Shown here piece after piece: positions 33,867-42,197 of a DNA stretch of 64,000 bases. The notes beneath the pieces are model-generated. The model was given only the letters and a program-made list of their open reading frames with translations, was not told the origin of the DNA and did not search any database. This stretch comes from JAVVHH01 sp964235765 (GTDB lineage: Bacteria; Pseudomonadota; Alphaproteobacteria; Acetobacterales; Acetobacteraceae): the NCBI GenBank assembly GCA_964235765.1, contig CAXSDH010000005.1, positions 32,838 to 96,837 of the forward strand, in the 5' to 3' direction. Every line of letters begins with the position of its first letter. Within the stretch, counting starts at the first letter, position 1. The position numbers and the translations under genes were made by a program.

Positions 33867-34945
33867 CCGCACCCCTTATCCTGACGGTGTTTCCGACGTT
33901 TGCAGTCGGCGGCGCGCAAATCCGGTTCACCACCGTCGCCAACCATTTCGGCCCGCGCTGGCGGCACGCCATCGTGGCGATGGATGGCAATCTCGCCTGC
34001 CGCGAACGCCTGCTGCCGGGCGTGCAGGCCACCTTCCCCGAACTGGACATCCGCAAGGGGGACACGCTGGGCAATGTCCGGCGGTTCCGCGCGGCGCTGC
34101 GTGAACTCCGGCCGCACGCCTTGCTGACCAACAATTTCGGCTCGATCGAATGGGCCATGGCCAATCGCACCGGGCTGGTCCGCCAGGTGCATGTGGAGGA
34201 TGGTTTCGGGCCGGAGGAGCGGGAGCGCCAATTGCCGCGCCGGGTCTGGCTGCGGCGGCTATTCCTGCGTGGGCGACTGGTCGCCCTGCCATCGCGGACC
34301 TTGATGCGGATCGCGACCGACACCTGGAAGCTCGATCCTCGCCACCTGCGCTACGTGCCGAACGGCATCGACCTGGAGCGGTTTGGGTCCACGGCCGCTG
34401 CTCCGCCTTGGCCGGGGGATGGCCCAGCGATCGGCACCGTCACCGCCCTTCGCCCTGAAAAGAACCTGGGCCGCCTGCTGCGTGCGTTCCACCTCGCCAC
34501 GAGGGACGCGCCCGCCAGGCTCGTGGTGATCGGCGACGGCCCGGAGCGCCCGGCGCTGGAGGCATTGTCTCGCGAACTCGGCATTGCCGGCGCTGTCCAT
34601 TGGACCGGCCATGTCGCGCAACCAGCGGCGCTGATCAAGGCGCTGGACGTGTTCGCCATGTCGTCCGACACGGAACAGATGCCGCTCTCGCTTCTGGAAG
34701 CGATGGCGGCTGGGTTGCCGGTGGTGGCGACCGATGTGGGGGATATCCGCGCCATGCTGCCCGAGCCGGGCCGCCGCTTCGTGACGCCGCTCGACGCCGC
34801 CGCCCTCGCCGACGCGATGCGCACGCTGATCCGCTCGCCCGGCCTTCGGAGCACGCTCGGCGCAGCTAATCGCGCCAAGGCGGAGCGCGACTACGATGAG
34901 GGGACCATGTTCCAGGCCTGGGCCGACATGCTGGATGGCGGCTGA
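33863..34945 (+). CDS. Glycosyltransferase family 4 (TTG start overlapping MBOAT stop)
   Basis: 360 aa. GT-B fold with GGAQIRFTTVANHFG near the N-terminus and the GT4 C-terminal site: YVPNGIDLERFG, TALRPEKNLGRLLRAFHLA, MPLSLLEAMAAGLPVVATDVG. I chose TTG 33863 because it overlaps the MBOAT stop as TTGA and places the family N-terminus (ILTVFPTFAVGGAQ) at residues 6-19; the frame is open upstream but there it only mirrors MBOAT coding sequence. It probably adds a sugar of the glycan that the FkbH/ACP/MBOAT genes decorate. Donor unknown. Confidence 0.85.
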   Translation: MTAPLILTVFPTFAVGGAQIRFTTVANHFGPRWRHAIVAMDGNLACRERLLPGVQATFPELDIRKGDTLGNVRRFRAALRELRPHALLTNNFGSIEWAMANRTGLVRQVHVEDGFGPEERERQLPRRVWLRRLFLRGRLVALPSRTLMRIATDTWKLDPRHLRYVPNGIDLERFGSTAAAPPWPGDGPAIGTVTALRPEKNLGRLLRAFHLATRDAPARLVVIGDGPERPALEALSRELGIAGAVHWTGHVAQPAALIKALDVFAMSSDTEQMPLSLLEAMAAGLPVVATDVGDIRAMLPEPGRRFVTPLDAAALADAMRTLIRSPGLRSTLGAANRAKAERDYDEGTMFQAWADMLDGG

Positions 34946-34957
34946 GCGCCGTTGCCG

Positions 34958-35203
34958 CTAGTTGAACGGGTTGCGCACGGTGCCCGGCTTCGCGGGTGGG
35001 GCCACGGCGTCGGGCAAGCTGCCTTCTGCCTCGAGCGCCTTGACCGCCGCCTGCATGAAGGCCAGCAGCGCTTTTGCGAGCGCGAGACCTGCCTTGTCTT
35101 TCGTCAGTTCCAGGTTTCCGTAGATCGCGATGCGATCGCGCCCGTTCTCGAGCGTGAGGCCGCCCACCGCGGTGCTGGCGCTATCGTCGGCGAATGGCTT
35201 CAT
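34958..35203 (-). CDS. Conserved small protein, function unknown
   Basis: 81 aa, no signal peptide or membrane segment. Two parts: FADDSASTAVGGLTLENGRD with a short beta-like stretch RIAIYGNLELTKD, then a helix GLALAKALLAFMQAAVKALE and a Pro-rich tail ending TVRNPFN. The pattern is familiar to me from small alphaproteobacterial hypotheticals but has no known role. Start ATG 35203 overlaps the stop of the upstream nuclease gene (TGATG), so it is translationally coupled to it and may act with it. Composition is like a genuine gene: no low complexity and codon usage matching neighbours. Confidence 0.72.
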   Translation of the reverse strand: MKPFADDSASTAVGGLTLENGRDRIAIYGNLELTKDKAGLALAKALLAFMQAAVKALEAEGSLPDAVAPPAKPGTVRNPFN

Positions 35204-35985
35204 CAACGCAGCCCTCGCTCACGGCTCGCCCGGCCATAATGCGGCGTCGGCGAGGGAAGCCGCATGGCGCGGGATTTTGCGCGCAACGGCAGCGCCGGGA
35301 AGATATCCATGCCCGTCAGTTGCGCCAATTCGGCCATGCTGGCCGGCTGCCAGCTCGCGTCGTCGACGTTCTCGGCGACATAGGCGCCCGCTAGCCGCCG
35401 GGCCGGGTCCAGCACGGCCTTGAAGATGTGCGACGGCACGATGACCCGGCCGACCGTCTGCAACTGCTCGCCCCGGAAGATCGGCCCGGTGACGACGAAC
35501 AGCTCGCCCCGGCGCTCTGCCAAGGTGCGGATAGCGCTCTCGATGCCCTCCCAAAGCCCACGATTCAGCCGCGGCGCTTGCGGCACCATGTTGGCGAGGC
35601 TGAAGCTCTGCTGCTGCGCAGGGAGATCGGGCATGTCGCCGCTCGGCGCCAGGTGGCCCCGGTCGAAGCCGCTGCGGGCATAGTCGGACAGCTCCGCACG
35701 CTCGCCAGGGGGCAACACGCTCTCGGCATGGAAGTCGCCGGAGCGCAGCAAGCCGCGGGCAGCGCCGACCCCCGCCTCGGTCAGGTGCTCGGCCGAATAC
35801 AGGGCGGTACGGGTGGTCGCGGAGTGCAAGACGGCAAAGGCGTCGTAGCAGATGGCACTGGCGCCTACGGACAGGCGGTTGTTGATCAGATTGGGCGCCG
35901 CCCCGCCGGCGAAGTGTTCCGGGCACAGGCTCGGCGCCGCCGCGGCGGAACCCGCCAAGCACAGCATCACCATGAGAATCCGCAT
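35203..35985 (-). CDS. Secreted DNA/RNA non-specific endonuclease (NucA/NUC1 type)
   Basis: 260 aa. Signal peptide MRILMVMLCLAGSAAAA, cleavage near APS. The bba-metal nuclease motif DRGHLAPSGD has catalytic His111, the Mg-binding Asn132 lies in SLANMVPQAP, and the NRGLWEGIES helix follows, all as in Serratia/Anabaena nucleases. It should degrade DNA and RNA in the periplasm or outside the cell, for nutrient use or defence against incoming DNA. A dedicated inhibitor, as NucA has NuiA, is not recognisable, though the small coupled gene downstream is a candidate for a partner. It diverges from a small secreted protein gene. Confidence 0.9.
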   Translation of the reverse strand: MRILMVMLCLAGSAAAAPSLCPEHFAGGAAPNLINNRLSVGASAICYDAFAVLHSATTRTALYSAEHLTEAGVGAARGLLRSGDFHAESVLPPGERAELSDYARSGFDRGHLAPSGDMPDLPAQQQSFSLANMVPQAPRLNRGLWEGIESAIRTLAERRGELFVVTGPIFRGEQLQTVGRVIVPSHIFKAVLDPARRLAGAYVAENVDDASWQPASMAELAQLTGMDIFPALPLRAKSRAMRLPSPTPHYGRASRERGLR

Positions 35986-36101
35986 TGTCCAAGCCTCCCA
36001 AGCCCACGCCTGTGTAGCGTTCTCGGCCCGGCGCGGAAACCCGGCAGCAACCATGCCAAGCCGGGCGCGTTCGGTTTTACGAGAAACCACGGAGACGACC
36101 T

Positions 36102-36395
36102 ATGTTGAAGTTTGTTCCAGCCATCGCCTTGGTCTTGGCCGCGGCGCCGGTGCTGGCCCAGTCCGGTGCAACGCAGTCGCCGCCCTCACCTAACGCGGCC
36201 GCCAGCGCCCCCACACCGGCCAACAGCGCGCCCGCCGGCTCGACCACGATGAGCACGGGTTCGGTGTCCAATCCAAATGTCAGCGGCGCCCTCGGCACCA
36301 CGTCAATCATCGGCGGCACGCCCTCGACCACCGCCGCCCCGGCCGGCTCAGCATCCGGCGCCATGTCCACGACGGTGCCAACGCCGGTCAAATAG
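36102..36395 (+). CDS. Small secreted Ser/Thr/Ala/Pro-rich protein, function unknown
   Basis: 97 aa. A clear signal peptide (MLKFVPAIALVLAAAPVLAQ) is followed by a low-complexity chain rich in Ala, Ser, Thr, Pro and Gly (for example ASAPTPANSAPAGSTTMSTG), without cysteines or charged clusters. No domain is recognisable. The mature chain is probably disordered and could be an envelope or cell-surface protein. It has no PEP-CTERM tail. It lies alone: the upstream nuclease diverges from it and a strong hairpin follows its stop. Confidence 0.65.
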   Translation: MLKFVPAIALVLAAAPVLAQSGATQSPPSPNAAASAPTPANSAPAGSTTMSTGSVSNPNVSGALGTTSIIGGTPSTTAAPAGSASGAMSTTVPTPVK

Positions 36396-36407
36396 CTTCT
36401 GCCAACG

Positions 36408-36434
36408 GGTCCGCCGCAATCTGCGCGGCGGACC
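36408..36434 (+). terminator. GC-rich hairpin after the small secreted protein gene
   Basis: GGTCCGCCGC and GCGGCGGACC pair perfectly (10 bp) around a 7-base loop, beginning 13 bases after the stop at 36395. There is no T tract, so if it ends transcription it is an imperfect intrinsic terminator or a 3'-stabilising structure. Confidence 0.5.
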
Positions 36435-36552
36435 GCCCAGGCGACTTGCAACCGGAACGATCTATAGCGGGCGCCTTTGCACCTCGCCCGCGTCGTCGGC
36501 CTCGCCTACAACGCCCTAGGCTCACCAGCAGCACGAGGGCGTTTTTACAACG

Positions 36553-38064
36553 ATGGCCGCAATATCGAACGACGCTCTGCATGCCAGCATCGCAAAGGGA
36601 ACCCGCTGGGTTTTCTACTGGCGGATGGCGACGCGTGCCCTCGGGCTGGTCAGCACACTCGTCCTTATCCGGGTTTTAGCGCCAGCCGACTTCGGCCTTG
36701 TCGCGCTTGCAACCGGCATTGCCAGCGCGGTCGAACAGTTCGGCTGGCTCGGGGTCGAAAACGCCATCATCCGGGAGAAAGCGCCGGGGCGCGACGTCTA
36801 CGACACCGGGTTCACCATCAACGCCATACGCAGCCTGCTCACCGGCTCCTGCGTGGCAGTCGCGGCCTACCCCGCCGCGAGCTTCTTCGGCGAGGCCCGG
36901 CTGGCAAACATCATGCTTGCGCTCGCAGGCGCGACCCTGCTGGCCGGGGCCGAGAACATCGGCGTCGTCGATTTCCGGCGCGATTTCACGTTCAACAAGG
37001 AATTCGTCTACCTGCTCATGCCCCGGCTGGCCAGCATCGCCCTGGCGATCGGCACCGCCCTGCTGTTTCACAGCTATTGGGCCCTGGTGGTTGGCATCGT
37101 GTCGAGCCGGGTGCTGCGCGTTCTGTCCAGCTATGTCATGCACCCCTATCGCCCTCGGTTTTCCCTGAGCGCATGGCGCGTGCTGGCGAGCTACTCCATT
37201 TGGACCTGGGTGCTCGGCATGGCAGTGCTGGTGCGCGATCGCAGCGACACCATGGTCATCGGACGGATGATGACCTCCGTCCAGGTCGGCATCTACTCGA
37301 TCGCCTTCGATTTGGCATCGCTGACCACGGCCGAGATCATCGAGCCGCTCCAGCGCGCCGCCTTTTCCGGCTTCGTGGCTGCCCGCAACAGCGGCGTGCC
37401 CTTGCGCGAGCCGCTCCTGCGGGTTCTGGGCAGCGTTTCGCTGTTCGCCCTGCCGGCGACAATCGGCACGTCTCTTGTCGCCGATCCGCTGCTGAAGCTC
37501 GTCGTGGGGCTGAAATGGACCGAGGCCGTTCCCCTGGTCGAGATCTTGGGTGTAGCGGGCGCGACCATCGTCGCCGGCTATACCTGCCGCACCATGCTGA
37601 GTTCCTCGGACCGGCTCGGCAGCACGATCGGCATCACCTTCGCCTTCGGCGTGTTGCGCGTGGGCGCGATGATCCTGGCGATCTCGATAGATGGGCTGCC
37701 GGGAGCGGCGGTCGCCGCTGGCGGCGCGATGGCGCTCGAGGGGGTCGCCTACATCGTCGTCACTTGCCGTAAGCTGGACATTTCCCTGGCGCAGCTCCTG
37801 GGCCCGATCTGGCGTGCGGCCCTGGCGACGGTTGCCATGGCGGCGGGGCTCTGGGGGCTCGGCCTTGGCTGGCAACGCACCACGGCCACCAGCCCGCTGG
37901 TGCTGGGCGAAGAGCTTGCGACCGCATCGTTGACCGGGGCGGCGATCTTCGTCAGCGTGCTGTTCGCCGCCTGGACGGCGAGCGGCCGGCCGGAGGGCGC
38001 CGAAGCGGACGCGATGGCCGTGGCGCGGAAAGCCCTTGGCCGGCTTCGCCGGCCGACCGCGTGA
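36553..38064 (+). CDS. Wzx-like oligosaccharide flippase / polysaccharide transporter
   Basis: 503 aa with about 12-14 membrane segments. The N-terminus shows the MATE/Wzx-type pattern: GTRWVFYWRMATRALGLVST then LVLIRVLAPADFGLVALATG. Further typical segments are FNKEFVYLLMPRLASIALAI and LVRDRSDTMVIGRMM. Members move undecaprenyl-linked oligosaccharides from the cytoplasmic to the periplasmic leaflet. Although 11 kb from the XrtA core, it is a reasonable flippase for the EPS repeat unit made by the surrounding glycosyltransferases. A weak GAGGG precedes ATG 36553 at long spacing. Confidence 0.88.
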   Translation: MAAISNDALHASIAKGTRWVFYWRMATRALGLVSTLVLIRVLAPADFGLVALATGIASAVEQFGWLGVENAIIREKAPGRDVYDTGFTINAIRSLLTGSCVAVAAYPAASFFGEARLANIMLALAGATLLAGAENIGVVDFRRDFTFNKEFVYLLMPRLASIALAIGTALLFHSYWALVVGIVSSRVLRVLSSYVMHPYRPRFSLSAWRVLASYSIWTWVLGMAVLVRDRSDTMVIGRMMTSVQVGIYSIAFDLASLTTAEIIEPLQRAAFSGFVAARNSGVPLREPLLRVLGSVSLFALPATIGTSLVADPLLKLVVGLKWTEAVPLVEILGVAGATIVAGYTCRTMLSSSDRLGSTIGITFAFGVLRVGAMILAISIDGLPGAAVAAGGAMALEGVAYIVVTCRKLDISLAQLLGPIWRAALATVAMAAGLWGLGLGWQRTTATSPLVLGEELATASLTGAAIFVSVLFAAWTASGRPEGAEADAMAVARKALGRLRRPTA

Positions 38065-38095
38065 CACCTCGAGCCGGCCCATTTATACGGCTACC

Positions 38096-38866
38096 GTGCC
38101 CGTCTCCGTCAGCCTGGACAACAACGTTGCCACGATCCGCATGCAGGATCCGGCGCAGCGCAACGCGCTCGGCGCGGCGATGCTCGCCGGGCTGATCGCG
38201 GCCTTTGACGGCCTGCCCCCGGATACGCGGGCCGTCATTCTGCGCGCCGGGCCGAGCGACAAGGTCTGGTGCGCTGGCTTCGACATCGGGGCGCTTGCGC
38301 CGGGGCGGGACCCCTTGGCGCGGGACGGCATGCTGCATGGGTTGTTCGGCCGCGTGTGGAATTGCCCGGCGCCCGTGATCGGCATGCTGCACGGAACGGC
38401 CTGGGGCGGCGGCGCCGACCTTGCCCTGCGCTGTGATATCCTGATCGGCGATCCGACCTGCAGCCTGGCGTTCACCCCGGCGAAGCTCGGCTTGCCCTAT
38501 GACACCGACGGCCTGCTGAACGCGATGCTGCGCGGTGGCCCGGCGATCGCCCTGGAGATGTTCAGCACCGCGGACCCGGTGCCGGCCGAGCGCGCGTTGC
38601 AAACGGGCCTGCTGAACCACCTTGTGCCCGAGACCGAGCTTGAGGCGTTCACGCTTGCCATGGCTCGGCGGATCGCCGGGAACGCCCCGCTTTCGGTGGC
38701 CAGCGCCAAGCAGCAGATTCGGGCGGTGGCGGAAATGCTTCTTCTCTCGGGGGCGCCGATCGCGCGCCTGAACGAAAGCCGCCGGGCCGCGCTAGAAAGC
38801 GACGACTATACGGAGGGTCTGGCCGCCTTCGCTGAAAAGCGCAGGCCGCGGTTCACCGGGCGTTAG
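38096..38866 (+). CDS. Enoyl-CoA hydratase/isomerase family, methylmalonyl-CoA decarboxylase-like
   Basis: 256 aa from GTG 38096. Crotonase fold with the oxyanion-hole segments WCAGFDIGAL and HGTAWGGGADLAL. The sequence follows E. coli YgfG (ScpB, methylmalonyl-CoA decarboxylase) in several specific places: GRDPLARD after the first loop, FTPAKLGLPYDTDG, and the end ESDDYTEGLAAFAEKRRPRF. That enzyme decarboxylates (R)-methylmalonyl-CoA to propionyl-CoA. Earlier in-frame codons exist (38036) but the family start fits GTG 38096. Downstream of, and independent in function from, the flippase. Confidence 0.82.
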   Translation: MPVSVSLDNNVATIRMQDPAQRNALGAAMLAGLIAAFDGLPPDTRAVILRAGPSDKVWCAGFDIGALAPGRDPLARDGMLHGLFGRVWNCPAPVIGMLHGTAWGGGADLALRCDILIGDPTCSLAFTPAKLGLPYDTDGLLNAMLRGGPAIALEMFSTADPVPAERALQTGLLNHLVPETELEAFTLAMARRIAGNAPLSVASAKQQIRAVAEMLLLSGAPIARLNESRRAALESDDYTEGLAAFAEKRRPRFTGR

Positions 38867-38933
38867 AACACCTGAGGAATTTGGTGCGGCTGTGCTGAGA
38901 GGTTCGGGAAACAATCGAGTGGGAGTAGTTCAC

Positions 38934-39611
38934 ATGATCAAGGCCGCGATTTTCGACATTGACGGCACGCTGATCGACTCCGTCGACCTGCACGCGAGCG
39001 CCTGGCAAGAGGCGCTGGTCAAGTTTGGCCATGACGTGACGTTTGAGCAAGCCCGCAGCCAGATCGGCAAGGGCGGCGACCAACTCATCCCTGTGTTCCT
39101 CTCCAGTGCCGAACAGGCCGACCACGGGGAGGAAATGGAGGAATGGCGGGGCAAGCTGTTCAAATCGAAGTACTTGCCCATGGTGCGGCCGTTCTCGGCG
39201 GTGCCCGAACTGCTGCGGCGGGTGCGGGCGGCCGGGCTGAAGGTAGCCGTCGCTTCCTCGGCCAAGCAGAGCGAACTCAAGGTGTATTTGGAGGTCGCCG
39301 GAATTGCGGACCTAGTGGATGCGGCGACGTCTTCCGAGGATGCCGAGCACTCGAAGCCCGCGCCGGACATCTTTCAGGTTGCGTTGCAGAAGTTGGGCCT
39401 TTCGCCGGCCGAAGCCGTGGCCGTCGGCGACACGCCTTACGATGCCCAGGCGGCAGGCAAGGCCGGGATGCGAACGATCGGCGTACTCTGCGGCGGGTTC
39501 ACCGAGGCGGACTTGCGCGAAGGCGGTTGCGTGGCCGTCTATCCGGGACCGGGCGCGCTGCTCGCCTGCTTCGACGCGTCCCCGCTCTCGGGGGGAAGCG
39601 TGGGCCGGTAG
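38934..39611 (+). CDS. HAD-superfamily phosphatase (phosphoglycolate phosphatase/beta-phosphoglucomutase-like)
   Basis: 225 aa. HAD motif I FDIDGTLIDS (Asp8, Asp10), motif II VAVASSAKQSELK, motif III/IV KPAPDIF and VGDTPYDAQAAGKAG. A helical cap domain lies between motifs I and II (residues ~15-90), as in phosphoglycolate phosphatase-like enzymes. GGAG lies upstream of ATG 38934. The substrate cannot be told from sequence; small phosphate esters are likely. Its stop falls in an inverted repeat shared with the opposing channel gene. Confidence 0.87.
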   Translation: MIKAAIFDIDGTLIDSVDLHASAWQEALVKFGHDVTFEQARSQIGKGGDQLIPVFLSSAEQADHGEEMEEWRGKLFKSKYLPMVRPFSAVPELLRRVRAAGLKVAVASSAKQSELKVYLEVAGIADLVDAATSSEDAEHSKPAPDIFQVALQKLGLSPAEAVAVGDTPYDAQAAGKAGMRTIGVLCGGFTEADLREGGCVAVYPGPGALLACFDASPLSGGSVGR

Positions 39612-39633
39612 GCCGCGGCCGGCTTACCGGCCC
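39602..39633. terminator. Inverted repeat spanning two convergent stop codons
   Basis: GGGCCGGTA (39602-39610) and TACCGGCCC (39625-39633) form a perfect 9-bp stem around a 14-base loop that itself contains the palindrome GGCCGCGGCC. It covers the stop of the HAD gene (39609-39611) and of the channel gene (39624-39626), so it could act as a bidirectional terminator. There are no T tracts. Confidence 0.45.
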
Positions 39634-40826
39634 CGCAGCCGGCGGCGCAATTTGCGCCATGGGGTGGCGTGAGATTCGGCGGCGGACGCTTCGGCCGGCA
39701 AGGACCGGTCGGCGAGTTGCTCGACCAGGCGCCGGGCCAGCAATCCGCGGTGGCCCCGCTCGGAATGATCGGCGGCATCCTTGTCCGGCACCCAGCCCGC
39801 AAGGTTGAGCAGCAGGTGGCGCGCGAGGCCGTCGATCAGCGGTTCGTAGGTCGCTCGCAGGGCCAGCAGGGTCGATTGCGCGTCCGCGCCGCCCTCCCAA
39901 GCCAACCCCGCTTCGGCGAACGCCGCTTCCATCCGCGCATAGGCCTCCGTCGGCAGGCGATCGCCGCCATCGAAGCGCGACGGCTCGATCTGGAAGGAGC
40001 GCGCCATTTCGACCACCACCTGCCGAGCCATGGTAAACGTCATGCGCGCCTGCAGGGGCGGCAGTTCTTTAACCCCAACAAGAATAAGGGCGCAGCAGTC
40101 CATCACCGCCGCGGTCGCGGCCAGCCACGACTGGTTGGCGTGTTGTGAGCGATAATAGGACAACATGGGATAGGAGAGATGGCTTTCCAGAAGCTCGGCG
40201 CCCCAAACCTCCCACTCTCGCAGCAGGTCATCCAGGTTGCCGAGACCGCCCAGTCCGGCGTGGCGGCACAACATCGCCACCGCAGTCGGCGGCGACCCGG
40301 CGCGGCCATCCAACTGGATCACGTGCGCCTCCCGCCGGGAAAACAACTGGTAGAGCACGGGCAGATATCCGATGACGACGGCAATGAAGCCGATCCCGGT
40401 TCCGGCTTCGATGACCGCGACCAGGCGGGCGGGACCGGTATGCGGCACCACATCGCCGTATCCCAGCGTGAAGAACGTGACGCCGCTCATGTAGAACTGC
40501 TCGAACACGGGTGAGTTCGCCCGGGCGGCGAGCGGCGGCCCCTGCAGCGCCCATTCGAGCGTGCCAAACCCCGTGATCAGTGCGACGGCCCAGAGGGCGA
40601 ACAGCCCGAGCATGGACAGGGCGCCGAAGTGGCTCAGCATACCCTCGCGTGGCCCGCTCGGCAGCCTCCTCGCCAAGCCGGTCCATGTGGCCCAGGCAAC
40701 CCGGTAATAGATGGTGGTGATCCGCAAGCGCCGCTCGACCCGGCGGGGCAGCAGCATGACCTCGAACGCGTCCTGCAGCACGAAAACGAGCAATAGGACG
40801 GCGGCCAGGCCAGCAATGAGTTTCAG
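39624..40826 (-). CDS. Two-TM potassium-channel-like membrane protein (probable CTG start)
   Basis: About 400 aa from CTG 40826. Membrane segment 1 (KLIAGLAAVLLLVFVLQDAF) includes the very N-terminus, followed by further hydrophobic segments and the pore signature FFTLGYGDVVP, the K+ selectivity filter. After the pore a long cytoplasmic domain (about residues 165-400) of mostly helices follows. The only canonical start, TTG 40793, would cut the first membrane segment and has no ribosome-binding site; CTG 40826 has GGAGG five bases upstream and gives a normal leader. Selectivity is inferred from the filter; gating ligand unknown. Confidence 0.82.
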   Translation of the reverse strand: MKLIAGLAAVLLLVFVLQDAFEVMLLPRRVERRLRITTIYYRVAWATWTGLARRLPSGPREGMLSHFGALSMLGLFALWAVALITGFGTLEWALQGPPLAARANSPVFEQFYMSGVTFFTLGYGDVVPHTGPARLVAVIEAGTGIGFIAVVIGYLPVLYQLFSRREAHVIQLDGRAGSPPTAVAMLCRHAGLGGLGNLDDLLREWEVWGAELLESHLSYPMLSYYRSQHANQSWLAATAAVMDCCALILVGVKELPPLQARMTFTMARQVVVEMARSFQIEPSRFDGGDRLPTEAYARMEAAFAEAGLAWEGGADAQSTLLALRATYEPLIDGLARHLLLNLAGWVPDKDAADHSERGHRGLLARRLVEQLADRSLPAEASAAESHATPWRKLRRRLRGR

Positions 40827-40935
40827 CGAAGCCTCCAGGGATGGCAGGGGGTGGGGTTCATCGGATCAGTAGGCCCTCGCCGGACGGTTCGCGCTAGTTT
40901 ACAAGTCGCCGCTGACGCATGGGAACAGCAGCAGC

Positions 40936-42111
40936 ATGACCAGGAAGACCGGCCGTCAGTTCTTCAGCAACCCCGGCCCGACGAACATCCCCGACAGTGT
41001 GCTGCGGGCTATGGACCGCGCCACGATCGACTTCATGGACCCAGAGTTCGTCGCCGTTTTCAAGGCGGGCGTCGCTGGGCTGAAGCGGGTGCTGCGAACC
41101 GACAACGAGGTGTTTCTGTATACCGCATCGGGCCACGGCGCCTGGGAAGCCACGCTGCTGAACCTGTTGTCGCCCGGCGACGGCGTGCTGGTGCTCGAAT
41201 CCGGCTGGTTCAGCGAAGGCTGGTCGGAGATGGCGGCGAAGCTTGGCCTGAAGCCCACGCTAGTGGCGGCGGACTGGCGGCGCGGCATCGACCCGCAAGC
41301 TGTCGCGGCCGCACTCCGGGCCGATTCCGGGCACGCCATCAAGGCGGTGCTCGCGGTGCATAACGAAACGGCCACAGGCATGACGATGCCGATAGCCGAG
41401 ATCCGCGGCGCGTTGGATGGAACTGCGCACCCGGCGCTGTTGCTGGTGGACACCATCTCGTCGCTGGGCTCGCTCGAGTTCCGCATGGACGAGTGGGGCA
41501 TCGATGCCGTGGTTGGAGGCAGCCAGAAAGGCTTGATGCTGCCAACCGGCTTCAGCTTCACCGCGGTCTCGGCCAAGGGGATGCAGGCTCATGCCGAAGC
41601 CCGGATGCCCCGGCACTACTTCGATTGGTCGGAAATGATGAGGCGCGGCTTCCGCAGCTTCGTCGGCACCGTGCCGACCAGCCTTTTCTATGGGTTGCGC
41701 GAGAGCCTGCGCCTCATCGAGGAGGAAGGCCTAGACCAGGTGGTGGCGCGTCACCATCGGCTGGGCGAGGCCACCCGCCGTGCGGTCCGGACCTGGTCCG
41801 GCAACGCAGGACCTCAGCTTTATTGCCTTGATCCTGCGAGATACTCGGACAGCGTCACGGCCGTGCTGATGCCGGACGGGTTCGATGCCGAGGCGGTTCG
41901 CCGAGTGGCGTTGGAAAGCTTCAACGTGTCGATCGGCGGCGGCCTGGGCCGGCTCGGCGGCAAGGTGTTCCGCATCGGCCATATGGGCGACCTTAACGAG
42001 CCGATGATCCTGGGCACCTTGTCAGCCGTCGAGATGAGCTTGCGACGGGCCGGTATTCCGCATGGCAAGGGTGGCGTCGAAGCCGCTATGGATTGGCTTG
42101 CTGCAGCTTAA
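40936..42111 (+). CDS. Class V aminotransferase, serine/alanine-glyoxylate aminotransferase type
   Basis: 391 aa. Opens with FSNPGPTNIPDSVLRAM, as serine-glyoxylate aminotransferases do, with TASGHGAWEATLLNLL near 63-78 and the PLP lysine Lys198 in GGSQKGLMLP. VDTISSLGSLEF precedes it. The enzyme moves the amino group of serine or alanine to glyoxylate, linking photorespiratory-type or C2 metabolism with the glycine/serine pool. Start ATG 40936 is 109 bases from the divergent channel start. It is not clearly in an operon with the GGDEF-EAL gene downstream (86-base gap). Confidence 0.9.
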   Translation: MTRKTGRQFFSNPGPTNIPDSVLRAMDRATIDFMDPEFVAVFKAGVAGLKRVLRTDNEVFLYTASGHGAWEATLLNLLSPGDGVLVLESGWFSEGWSEMAAKLGLKPTLVAADWRRGIDPQAVAAALRADSGHAIKAVLAVHNETATGMTMPIAEIRGALDGTAHPALLLVDTISSLGSLEFRMDEWGIDAVVGGSQKGLMLPTGFSFTAVSAKGMQAHAEARMPRHYFDWSEMMRRGFRSFVGTVPTSLFYGLRESLRLIEEEGLDQVVARHHRLGEATRRAVRTWSGNAGPQLYCLDPARYSDSVTAVLMPDGFDAEAVRRVALESFNVSIGGGLGRLGGKVFRIGHMGDLNEPMILGTLSAVEMSLRRAGIPHGKGGVEAAMDWLAAA

Positions 42112-42197
42112 CCAAGCGGTAACCGCTTTGCGGTAATCTGTCCGTCTCGGCAGGCCCTGCGAGATCATTCGCGGCGCCCGCGAGTACCGGGAGAGCC

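Noticed and set aside
36102..36395. Small secreted protein as a PEP-CTERM substrate of the exosortase
   Set aside because: It lacks the C-terminal PEP motif, membrane segment and basic tail; it ends in TVPTPVK.
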